Source: CSP1-1 sp035620615
Lineage (GTDB): Archaea; Thermoproteota; Nitrososphaeria; Nitrososphaerales; Nitrosopumilaceae
Direction of reading: 5' to 3'
NCBI GenBank assembly: GCA_035620615.1
Contig: DASPGM010000012.1
Coordinates: 1-51,727 of the forward strand
DNA: 51,727 nt
The translations under genes and the position numbers were made by a program. Under the pieces are notes generated by a model, which saw only the letters and a list, made by a program, of their open reading frames with translations, searched no databases and was not told where the DNA came from. This document shows positions 31,304-38,508 of the stretch, piece by piece; the first letter of the stretch is position 1; the number at the start of each line of letters is the position of its first letter.

Positions 31304-31783
31304 ATGATACAGAAGCTTCAAAATCGCTTTTATACCAAAAACAAATGCAATGTGTTGCGAATTAATAATACAGGACAACCAGTAGTAGTTGACTCTGACA
31401 TCATCATTAAAGAAATTCAAGAGGGAAGATCATTAAAACCAATTGCAAAAAGAATAAAAAAACATAAATCAAAAATGGTTATTCCCGAATCGGTTCTAGG
31501 CGAAGTGCAACAAATTACTGGCACACAATCTGACCATATAATGGATACAATTTACCAGTATTTCAAACATCCAATCACATTGGATAAAACAGATGAGATT
31601 ACTACTGAATCAGAAAGATTAGTAAATCAATACACGGAATGTCGGCATCCACATAGCTTGATTCTGGCTACTGCAAAATTAACTGGATCGGCATTGGTTA
31701 GTTTTGATAGAGAACTTTTAGAAACTGCAAAACAAGAGGGCATACAAGCATTTTTGCCAAGAAATTTTGTAAGATGGTGGTAG
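31304..31783 (+). CDS. PIN-domain protein
   Basis: A 159-residue protein. The PIN core starts with PVVVDSDIIIKEIQEG (D30, D32), continues with acidic residues E62 and E67 (VIPESVLGEVQQI), HPHSLILATAKLTGSALVSF and D135 (VSFDRELLETA). The segment normally bearing the third Asp reads H-P-H117-S-L-I-L-A-T-A, where H117 replaces the expected acid. PIN proteins are RNases, often toxins of VapBC pairs. No small antitoxin lies next to it. The gene is divergent from a membrane protein and controlled by shared palindromes. Confidence 0.75.
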   Translation: MIQKLQNRFYTKNKCNVLRINNTGQPVVVDSDIIIKEIQEGRSLKPIAKRIKKHKSKMVIPESVLGEVQQITGTQSDHIMDTIYQYFKHPITLDKTDEITTESERLVNQYTECRHPHSLILATAKLTGSALVSFDRELLETAKQEGIQAFLPRNFVRWW

Positions 31784-31798
31784 GGAGAAAATGCTTCA

Positions 31799-32146
31799 AT
31801 GAAACTGCTTGTCTTAGAAAAAAATGAACTTGTTTTAGAAATATACAAAAAAATCTTTCAAGAAAAAAATTATGATGTCTATTATTCAAAAAACGAGTCT
31901 GAATTTTTTGAAAAATTTGATAAAAAATACGATTATGTTGTTCTAGAAAACTTGAACGTAGATTCACTTGCACAAAAAATACTGGAAATTAAACCTGAAC
32001 AAAAAATACTATCATTAGCAAAATTCATGAATTCTGATTATTCACCAGAACTGAATGAGATCAAAGAATTAATTGAAAAACCATTTGCAATCTTGACTAT
32101 GATTGGCAGTTTAGAATTAGAATGTAGTATTTGTACAAAGAATTAA
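31799..32146 (+). CDS. Degenerate receiver-domain protein
   Basis: A 115-residue protein with the CheY-like alternation (MKLLVLEKNELVLEIYKKIF, YDYVVLENLNVDSLA, KILSLAKFM, EKPFAIL). The phospho-acceptor Asp is replaced by Glu (E50 in VVLENLN), and the acidic pair near strand 1 reads E7-K8-N9. The Lys of strand 5 is kept (K94). The C-terminal tail adds two Cys (LECSICTKN). It is probably not phosphorylated; Glu may mimic the active state. It starts 15 bases after the PIN gene and is likely co-transcribed with it. Confidence 0.68.
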   Translation: MKLLVLEKNELVLEIYKKIFQEKNYDVYYSKNESEFFEKFDKKYDYVVLENLNVDSLAQKILEIKPEQKILSLAKFMNSDYSPELNEIKELIEKPFAILTMIGSLELECSICTKN

Positions 32147-32211
32147 TTAGATTTTTTATTTAGATTGAAAGTATTTTTAAAAAATTATTTCTATAATTAT
32201 TAGTTTAAAAA

Positions 32212-32319
32212 TCAAACAGAATCGTTTAAAGACTCTTCAATGTTTGGAAGAATTACTTTAGCAGATGTAATTTCAAGCCAAGATTGGGATTCATCAGAGT
32301 AAATTATTCTTGCGCTCAT
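32212..32319 (-). CDS. Possible 35-residue protein
   Basis: ATG at 32319 to TGA at 32212 gives MSARIIYSDESQSWLEITSA, then KVILPNIEESLNDSV. The sequence is acidic and not strongly hydrophobic. It fills the gap between the degenerate receiver and the Lrp-type gene, on the minus strand. Amino acid composition is normal for the genome, but the frame is short and no homologue can be named. Confidence 0.4.
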   Translation of the reverse strand: MSARIIYSDESQSWLEITSAKVILPNIEESLNDSV

Positions 32320-32429
32320 TACTTATTCAAATATAGTTAAGGAAAAGAAAACAATACCATTTATGAAACTTGTAATCTAGACTAGGAGATTCATTTTATA
32401 TGAAGAGAGAGTACAATATTAACAAAGAA

Positions 32430-32957
32430 TTATTCTTGCTCCTTAATCACATTTAATGTCATTGTAGTTCTGATAAATTGTAATTTTCTAATCTTTTTTG
32501 TAATTATTTTTTCAAGTTCTTTGTAATTTTCTGATTCAATTTTACTTACTACATCATAGTTACCATAAACAATGTCAGCCTCTTTTACTTCAGGAATTTC
32601 ATTTAGATTACGCAGTACATATTCTTCTTTTCCTTGTTCGCAATGAATTACCACATAAGCTTGCGCTTCATTTTTTCCTAACAGTGAGCCCATTAATTTT
32701 TCACGATTTGCTTTAAACAAATCCTCTCCTTCTACCTTCATTAGTGTCATCGTAGAGCCAATTTTTTCTATCTGTCGAATTTTTTTTGTAACAGTTTCCT
32801 TAATTTTTTCATCAGAATCTGCTTCAAGCTTTGCAACAATGTCGTATATTCCTAAAGTTCCATGAACTTCTTTTACATGTTCGATTGATTTTAATTCTGA
32901 AATTAATGATTTTTCAAATCCCAAATGACAGCCCATAAGAACATAAGCTTTTGCCAG
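32430..32957 (-). CDS. Tandem Lrp/AsnC ligand-binding (RAM) domain protein, non-ATG start
   Basis: Two RAM (Lrp C-terminal) domains without DNA-binding part. Domain 1 has GCHLGFEKSLISELKSIEHV and GTLGIYDIVAKLEADS; domain 2 has HCEQGKEEYVLRNLNEIPEV and GNYDVVSKIESENY. Domain 2 begins AQAYVVIHCEQG. Domain 1 matches it only if the frame is extended upstream of the ATG at 32936 to read AKAYVLMGCHLG, which restores its first strand. The only possible starts before the TGA at 32964-32966 are CTG (32957), AAT or ATT. CTG at 32957 is chosen. RAM domains bind amino acids or small ligands and oligomerise. Confidence 0.72.
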   Translation of the reverse strand: MAKAYVLMGCHLGFEKSLISELKSIEHVKEVHGTLGIYDIVAKLEADSDEKIKETVTKKIRQIEKIGSTMTLMKVEGEDLFKANREKLMGSLLGKNEAQAYVVIHCEQGKEEYVLRNLNEIPEVKEADIVYGNYDVVSKIESENYKELEKIITKKIRKLQFIRTTMTLNVIKEQE

Positions 32958-33100
32958 ATTAATTCACTGTTATAGAATAGAAGGACTTGATTATTTCCTT
33001 TTAGTTTTCTTGGCTGCTATTTTATCATAAAATGTAGGTAAAAAGATCGAAAAAGAAATGAACCTGAAATAATATAAGCCAAATTTTCTAAAAACAATGG

Positions 33101-34156
33101 GTGGGATTAAAAAAATATCTTGCCACTAGAGGCATTACTATGTTTGGGGTTTTAATGGCAACCCTACTTCTTACAATAATTTTAGTTGGGTCCAATATGG
33201 ATACAATTCTAAAGCAAGGCATATCATTTCAAGTTAGAGCAGAAATCACAGAGGATCCTAAAATATCTGATAGCTTTTCAGACCCAGCAGAATTTGAAAA
33301 ATATGTTCAGGAACAAATTGATCAAAGAGTAAAGGCACTTGGTCTTGATACACCATGGTACTCACCACAACGAATTGGCCTCACAATGTATAAAATTTTA
33401 ATTTTAGACTTTGGGAATGCAACATTTCTAACTAGTGATGCGGGATCATCTGATGTAAAAGACATTATACTTGAGAAACTTCCAAGAACCATTTTACTAT
33501 TCACTACTGCAACAATAATTATTTCAATAATAGGTATTTTTCTTGGTGCCCTTGCTGGCAGCAAGGTTGGTTCAAAGATAGATAGAGTGACTTCAACGTT
33601 TGCAGTGGTAAGTAGTAGCTTTCCTGTTTGGTGGATTGGGATGTTAATGATATTTTTGTTTGCATTTGTTTATCAGATTTTTCCTGCACGTGCGACCCCA
33701 TCCATTCCACCATCTGAGCCTGGATACATTCTAGCCTTACTATATCACATGACTTTACCTATAATTACCATAGTCTTAATTGGATTTGGAGCATGGGCAT
33801 ATCTTGTTCGTAATTTCATAATTGGAATTATGCAAGAAGATTTTATTTCTGCAAAAAAAGCAATGGGAATTAACCAAAAAAAGATAATTTACGGTCATGC
33901 CATAAAAAATGCCGCACCGCCAATTATCACAATACTAGCATTGAGTTTATCAGGCTCACTTGGTGGAGCAATCATCACAGAAGCAGTATTTGATTGGCCA
34001 GGGATGGGTCGTCTTTACTTTGAAGCAATTACTGTTATGGATTTGCCTATAATTATTGGCGCAACATATGTACTTACATTATTTTTCTTAATCAGTATAC
34101 TTGTTGCTGACTTGCTTTATGGTTATTTTGATCCACGGGTGAAAACTGGAAGTTGA
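33101..34156 (+). CDS. dppB: ABC transporter permease, DppB/OppB type
   Basis: A 351-residue inner-membrane permease starting at GTG (33101). TM1 (about 10-31) is followed by an outer loop of about 80 residues; five further helices lie between about 130 and 340. The EAA loop that contacts the ATPase is DFISAKKAMGINQKKIIYGH, followed by the DppB-type EAVFDWPGMGRLYFEAI. Oligopeptide/dipeptide or nickel importers use DppB with DppC. The substrate-binding protein and the two ATPases are not in the window. The gene is translationally coupled to dppC (4-base overlap, TTGA). Confidence 0.9.
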   Translation: MGLKKYLATRGITMFGVLMATLLLTIILVGSNMDTILKQGISFQVRAEITEDPKISDSFSDPAEFEKYVQEQIDQRVKALGLDTPWYSPQRIGLTMYKILILDFGNATFLTSDAGSSDVKDIILEKLPRTILLFTTATIIISIIGIFLGALAGSKVGSKIDRVTSTFAVVSSSFPVWWIGMLMIFLFAFVYQIFPARATPSIPPSEPGYILALLYHMTLPIITIVLIGFGAWAYLVRNFIIGIMQEDFISAKKAMGINQKKIIYGHAIKNAAPPIITILALSLSGSLGGAIITEAVFDWPGMGRLYFEAITVMDLPIIIGATYVLTLFFLISILVADLLYGYFDPRVKTGS

Positions 34157-35520
34157 GTAGTGTATCACCTAATGAAATAAAGCAAGAGTTTCTTAAAAGT
34201 AAGATTGGCATCACAGGAATTGTAATACTACTAGTACTTGTTGCAATTTCAATTGGTTCTGCAATAGTAATTCCAGTGGAAACTTTTCAGCAATGGAATA
34301 ATCCACAAAATTGGATTCTATATCCAAAAACGGCAATACCTTCATGGGTGAATCTATTTAAGTTTGAAAAAATTCCAGAGCATAAAATACTTGATAGTCC
34401 TTATATGCAGACCATATCACAAGATGAAATAACTGCTGTGTCTCACCAATTTCAACTAAATTATATGTATGATGACTTTCCCAGTGATTTTATTTATGAA
34501 TTTACTGCCAAGTATACTGGATCACCGCTCTTACAGATTTCCGTCATAAGACCTGATGGAATAAATCTCAAACTATTTTCAAGGTCACTCCCATATTCAG
34601 ATGATTTAGTATTTCACAATGAAAAAATATTTTCAACAGACGAGTCTATTAAAAAAAGTTTATTTTTACAATCAGAGGTTTTTGATTTTCTTCAGGAGGG
34701 ATTGTCTGCTGAAGACATTGTTTTTTCAGAATCTTCTAAAAATGTTGCACTAAAGGGAAATTATATGTTTTTAGTTAACTTGTATGGAGTTCAAAAAGAT
34801 AATTCAATAGAGGAATCTACTCTAATAGTTGGAGGAAAAGCATTTGGGATAATGGGAACAGATGAGCTGCGACGTGACCTAGCAGTAGGAATACTTTGGG
34901 GAACACCGCTTGCTTTGTTTATTGGAATAGCAGTGGCAATTGGTTCAGTTGTTATGGGTTTAGTTTATGGGGTTTATGCTGGCTTTAAAGGAAAATTAAC
35001 TGATGAATCTATGATGCGATTTAATGATGTAATTTACGCATTACCGGTTTTGCCATTTTTGATTATTTTAGCAGTAACAATTAGTAACAGTATTTTTGTA
35101 ATGATAGGATTTCTTACAATTTTTGGATGGGTTGGTATTGCTAAAGTCTCTCGCAGTATGGCACTTCAGATCAAAACTAAAGGTTATGTTGAGGCATCAA
35201 AGATGATGGGTCAAAAAAATTCTAAAATAATTTTCAAACACATTATCCCTCAACTATTACCCTATGCCTTTGCAAGTATTGCAATATCTGTTCCTGCAGC
35301 AATCACTACAGAAGCTGGACTAAGCTTTCTTGGATTAGGGGATCCATCATTTCCTACTTGGGGACAAATTCTTCATGATGCAAACACACATGGTGCTGCG
35401 GCTCGTGGCCTATGGTGGTGGATTGTCCCACCAGGACTAATGATTGCAATTACTGGTTTAGCCTTTGTATTTTTAGGAAATGCTCTAGATAGTATAGTAA
35501 ACCCCAAACTAAAACGATAA
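34153..35520 (+). CDS. dppC: ABC transporter permease, DppC/OppC type, with large outer insertion
   Basis: A 455-residue permease starting at TTG within the overlap TTGA. TM1 (about 16-40) is followed by an unusually long outer region (about 45-235) with little hydrophobic content before the core permease helices begin. Typical DppC proteins are near 300 residues, so this one carries a roughly 150-residue extra domain. The EAA loop is GYVEASKMMGQKNSKIIFKH; the end has EAGLSFLGLGDPSFPTWGQI. The extra domain may bind substrate or the binding protein. It forms a pair with dppB. Confidence 0.9.
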   Translation: MSSVSPNEIKQEFLKSKIGITGIVILLVLVAISIGSAIVIPVETFQQWNNPQNWILYPKTAIPSWVNLFKFEKIPEHKILDSPYMQTISQDEITAVSHQFQLNYMYDDFPSDFIYEFTAKYTGSPLLQISVIRPDGINLKLFSRSLPYSDDLVFHNEKIFSTDESIKKSLFLQSEVFDFLQEGLSAEDIVFSESSKNVALKGNYMFLVNLYGVQKDNSIEESTLIVGGKAFGIMGTDELRRDLAVGILWGTPLALFIGIAVAIGSVVMGLVYGVYAGFKGKLTDESMMRFNDVIYALPVLPFLIILAVTISNSIFVMIGFLTIFGWVGIAKVSRSMALQIKTKGYVEASKMMGQKNSKIIFKHIIPQLLPYAFASIAISVPAAITTEAGLSFLGLGDPSFPTWGQILHDANTHGAAARGLWWWIVPPGLMIAITGLAFVFLGNALDSIVNPKLKR

Positions 35521-35526
35521 AAATTT

Positions 35527-35688
35527 TTAACCTAATTTTGTAGCCTCTTCAGGTTTTGTATAATCTTTTTGGACTGCACCAGAAAGATGGCTTCCTTCGT
35601 TACATGCTTTACATGTGCCAGAGTCTTCATATGTGTATATTGCACATTTGCAATTTGTACAACTACAAATTTTTGGAGTTTTTTTCAC
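35527..35688 (-). CDS. 53-residue Cys-rich zinc protein, GTG start
   Basis: GTG at 35688 to TAA at 35527 encodes KKTPKICSCTNCKCAIYTY, then EDSGTCKACNEGSH and a polar tail. Six Cys occur as C8-x-C10-x2-C13-x-C15 and C26-x2-C29, with His at 34, enough for one or two metals. The pattern resembles small rubredoxin-like or zinc-knuckle peptides of this lineage. No ATG lies in frame before the GTG. The gene follows the minus-strand gene at 35723 by 34 bases, so the two may be in one transcript. Confidence 0.62.
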   Translation of the reverse strand: MKKTPKICSCTNCKCAIYTYEDSGTCKACNEGSHLSGAVQKDYTKPEEATKLG

Positions 35689-35722
35689 AAAGATTTTTGA
35701 TGAATTAATAATAAAAATCTAT

Positions 35723-36040
35723 TTACAGCTTAAACTTGCGAATAATTTCCATCGTAGCATCATTTAGTTTTACTGTATATGCTGCAGCATTTGGATCTTC
35801 AGAAGTTGCAAGAGTTTCGGCAAATTTTGTTTTATCACGACCTCTTTCATACTCACTACCAACTTCTTTAATGCATAATGGAAATTTTTGCATCTTTAGA
35901 TTATTTTGGTTAAGAAATAAAATAAATTTTTTATAATTTTCAGTCTCATACCAGTCAATTTTTTTTTCTTCACATGCTGCAATCCATGTATCAATAGTAT
36001 TTTGATAAATTGCTTTTTTTCTTAATTCTTCTAGTGCCAT
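35723..36040 (-). CDS. Small hypothetical protein, possibly DNA- or RNA-associated
   Basis: A 105-residue protein of unknown function starting MALEELRKKAIYQNTIDTWI. It is mostly helical (segments AACEEKKIDWYETENYKKFI, LFLNQNNLKMQKFP) and basic/acidic mixed, with a C-terminal helix NDATMEIIRKFKL. No catalytic or metal motif is evident. It lies 21 bases downstream of the membrane-zinc-ribbon gene (36062) on the same strand and so is likely in the same operon. Confidence 0.5.
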   Translation of the reverse strand: MALEELRKKAIYQNTIDTWIAACEEKKIDWYETENYKKFILFLNQNNLKMQKFPLCIKEVGSEYERGRDKTKFAETLATSEDPNAAAYTVKLNDATMEIIRKFKL

Positions 36041-36061
36041 CTTATTTTTATGATGTTTTTT

Positions 36062-36367
36062 CTAAAAATCTGCACGCTTCATCGTGGAGCCACATCTCGG
36101 ACATTCACGGCCTTTGTATCTATTATTGCAAGTAAGGCATACATATTTTACAGTAGGTGTAGAATTTCCTCCAAAGAATCCTCCGCCACCAAAATCTCCA
36201 GATCCACGTATTCTTCCCATCATTTTTCTTCGAAGTACTAAGGGAAATGCAATAAAAATCGCCAATGCAACACCTAATCCATATGGAAATGGCAAAACCA
36301 TTTGCAAGCCAATACTAATTGCTAAAGAGGCAAACAAGAAAATTAAATACATCCTATAATTCATCAA
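36062..36367 (-). CDS. Membrane protein with C-terminal zinc ribbon
   Basis: A 101-residue protein. Two TM helices (about 5-21 and 28-46) are followed by a Gly-rich segment (GSGDFGGGGFFGG) and a C-terminal zinc ribbon CLTCNNRYKGRECPRC. The same theme (membrane helix plus CxxC...CPRC) is found at 6092. The ribbon faces the cytoplasm if the helices insert in a hairpin. Possible roles are membrane tethering of a zinc-dependent protein. The function is unknown. Confidence 0.62.
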   Translation of the reverse strand: MMNYRMYLIFLFASLAISIGLQMVLPFPYGLGVALAIFIAFPLVLRRKMMGRIRGSGDFGGGGFFGGNSTPTVKYVCLTCNNRYKGRECPRCGSTMKRADF

Positions 36368-36434
36368 GACAATAGCTTTTTCTCAAAAATGCATATAAAG
36401 TTTTGTCAGTTTTTGTTCTAAACTAATAGAAAAT

Positions 36435-36833
36435 CTAAATAATTGTTATTTTAACAGAATCTCCTTTACTTGTCCATGCAAAAATATCCTCATTTTCATA
36501 TGGAGATTTTACTATCAAAGAGATTAACCCAAAAAAATTACTCAGATCTGGAAGTGATGGTTCAGCTGAACCACGTGGATGAGAATGAACAATTCCAACA
36601 TAACTAAGATCAAATGGTAAAAATGAATTTGGAAAACCAGCAAAGGTGGGTCCTGTTTCTGCAAATGGTGGAATAACTAGAGAATCTATGATTATGTTTC
36701 CTTTTTTTGATTTTCCACGAAGAATTAGAATACATTCGTTAGGATGCTTCATCTTACAATATGATAAAATTCCATCTCTAACTTCTTTTTTAAGTGATAC
36801 TTGGCGCTCTATGTTTTTCTTTTTAAATAGCAA
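36435..36833 (-). CDS. JAMM/MPN+ metalloprotease
   Basis: A 132-residue JAMM domain with a full zinc site: E33 (PNECILIL), H83-x-H85 (VHSHPRGSAEPSLPDL), S93 and D96, matching the HxHx7Sx2D pattern. Stand-alone archaeal JAMM proteins of this length cleave ubiquitin-like modifiers (SAMPs) from proteins or act in ThiS/MoaD-type sulfur chemistry. No ubiquitin-like gene is adjacent. It is the first of four minus-strand genes (36435, 36062, 35723, 35527); the 67-base gap after it leaves room for a promoter. Confidence 0.88.
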   Translation of the reverse strand: MLFKKKNIERQVSLKKEVRDGILSYCKMKHPNECILILRGKSKKGNIIIDSLVIPPFAETGPTFAGFPNSFLPFDLSYVGIVHSHPRGSAEPSLPDLSNFFGLISLIVKSPYENEDIFAWTSKGDSVKITII

Positions 36834-36952
36834 TGAAATGATTTTCTTTTGGAAATTAATTAATTAATTGTATCTATGAATTCAAATTAATGGTTTAACA
36901 TTTGGTATCCATAATAGCTAATTCCCAGAATCCAGTGCAATTGTTGTAATCA

Positions 36953-37225
36953 CTATGGAGATAACCAAATCACCTTAACAGTAGATTTTTTATCCATAGT
37001 ACTGAAATCCCCTAATATTTCAGATGAGAATGGACTTACTGTCGAGGCAATGACTTGGCTATCCTGCCAATTGGTTCCACAAGTAGGACAATCGGCCCCT
37101 AGGCCAATGGATCTTGCTCCAAAGTATGCATAGGCATCACTAGAACCACAACGAGTACACAGAACCCATATTTTCTGCATATCTCTTTTACAGCATTCAA
37201 ATTCATTAGATTGATCAACTATCAA
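36953..37225 (-). CDS. Zinc-ribbon hypothetical protein
   Basis: A 90-residue protein with a zinc ribbon of CxxC...CxxC type: C23-x2-C26 (VLCTRCGSSDAY) and C46-x2-C49 (ADCPTCGTNW), and two extra Cys near the N terminus (FECCKR). The start could be the first Met (MIVDQSNEF) or the Met at residue 16 (MQKIWVL). The C-terminal tail is Ser-rich (STVSPFSSEIL). It is monocistronic. Function is unknown. Confidence 0.6.
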   Translation of the reverse strand: MIVDQSNEFECCKRDMQKIWVLCTRCGSSDAYAYFGARSIGLGADCPTCGTNWQDSQVIASTVSPFSSEILGDFSTMDKKSTVKVIWLSP

Positions 37226-37304
37226 AGCTTAGTTTTCAACAAATTAGCTTATGACACAAGTTTTTTGCATAAAGTTACGTATTGATAAATCAGTGATTAA
37301 TCAT

Positions 37305-38411
37305 TTATTCGCTAGAGATTGGCTTTTTCTTTATTTTCTTTTTTTGAGTAAGAAAAAATGCAACTGCTGCAGCTCCTGCTCCTGCAACTAAAACCCCAAT
37401 TATGGTTTGAGAATCACTTCGTTCTTGTCCTCGTATCCCTTCATTTACTATTGAAAGATGTGGGTTTCCAAAATAAGTAGCATATACTTTGTTGGTTTTA
37501 GGATTTAGCATTAGCTCAAATGGTTGGTCCACTGGAATAGTATCAATTACCTGGTTTGTTTTTCCATCAATAACCGATATTGAGTTTGAGATTTGGTTAC
37601 TTACATAAAGAATGTTTGTATCAGGATTGACTACAATTCTCCTTGGAGTTTTTCCCACTGAGATTGTATCTACTATCTCATTTTTTGACCCATCAATTAC
37701 ATCTACCGTGCCTGAAAGCTGATTTGTTACATACACCATATTGGTAGTAGGATTAGCAATTACTCCTCTTGGACTTTTTCCTACATCTAATATTGCAACT
37801 AGGGTATTATTCGAACCGTCAAATACATGGAGAGTATTTGTAGTTTCACTAGTAACATAAACCATATTTGTTTTCTCATTGACTGCCACACCACATGGTT
37901 TATCAACTGAATAGCTAGTTACAATTTCATTTTCAGTTCCATCTACAACAAAAACTGTATGAGTGTTATCACTTGTAACATATGCTGTATTAGTTTTAGA
38001 GTTTACAACAACATCATAAGGATCAGGAATATCTAATTTTTTAATCACCTCACTTGTGGCAGTATCAACTATTGCGAGGGTATCATTGTGTTCTAGTGCC
38101 ACAAACAAAATTTTGGTATCTATGTTAATTCCAATTCCATATGGAGATATACCAACCTCAATTTCAGAAATTGGTTTATTAGTATTTCCATCAATAACTG
38201 TAACTGTATTAGATTTGAAATTTGTTACATAAACTTTTGAAGTTTCAGGATCCACTGCAACTACTCCCCATCCATCTTTCTGTTCAATTTTATCTATTAG
38301 AATAGAAGTCGATGCACTTGCAAAATCCGTTAAAAGAAAATTTGCTATAAATCCACCTAGTGAAAATAATAAAAATATCGTAAGTATTTTTGAAAAACTC
38401 GTTTTGCGCAT
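37305..38411 (-). CDS. Secreted seven-bladed YVTN beta-propeller protein
   Basis: A 368-residue surface protein. A signal peptide (about 1-33) is followed by seven YVTN-type repeats, e.g. VAVDPETSKVYVTNFKSNTV, VNSKTNTAYVTSDNTHTVFV and VVNPDTNILYVSNQIS. Seven blades make a closed propeller. A C-terminal TM helix (IIGVLVAGAGAAAVAFFLTQ) and Lys-rich tail (KKKIKKKP) anchor it. Such propellers occur in archaeal surface layers and bind ligands or proteins. It is the last of a minus-strand block of four surface genes; a 97-base gap separates it from the gene at 38509. Confidence 0.88.
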   Translation of the reverse strand: MRKTSFSKILTIFLLFSLGGFIANFLLTDFASASTSILIDKIEQKDGWGVVAVDPETSKVYVTNFKSNTVTVIDGNTNKPISEIEVGISPYGIGINIDTKILFVALEHNDTLAIVDTATSEVIKKLDIPDPYDVVVNSKTNTAYVTSDNTHTVFVVDGTENEIVTSYSVDKPCGVAVNEKTNMVYVTSETTNTLHVFDGSNNTLVAILDVGKSPRGVIANPTTNMVYVTNQLSGTVDVIDGSKNEIVDTISVGKTPRRIVVNPDTNILYVSNQISNSISVIDGKTNQVIDTIPVDQPFELMLNPKTNKVYATYFGNPHLSIVNEGIRGQERSDSQTIIGVLVAGAGAAAVAFFLTQKKKIKKKPISSE

Positions 38412-38508
38412 CTTATACTAGGTTACTTATTTTGAGGTATAAATTTGAGTATTTTTAAAAAATGTTTAGAATATGAATGTAAGAAAAAGAGTTTTATTTA
38501 GATATTTT

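Noticed and set aside
31254..31307. 17-codon frame ending in an ATGA overlap with the PIN start
   Set aside because: It arises from the repeated palindrome followed by ATGATA. Composition is not gene-like, so I treat it as a by-product of the operators.
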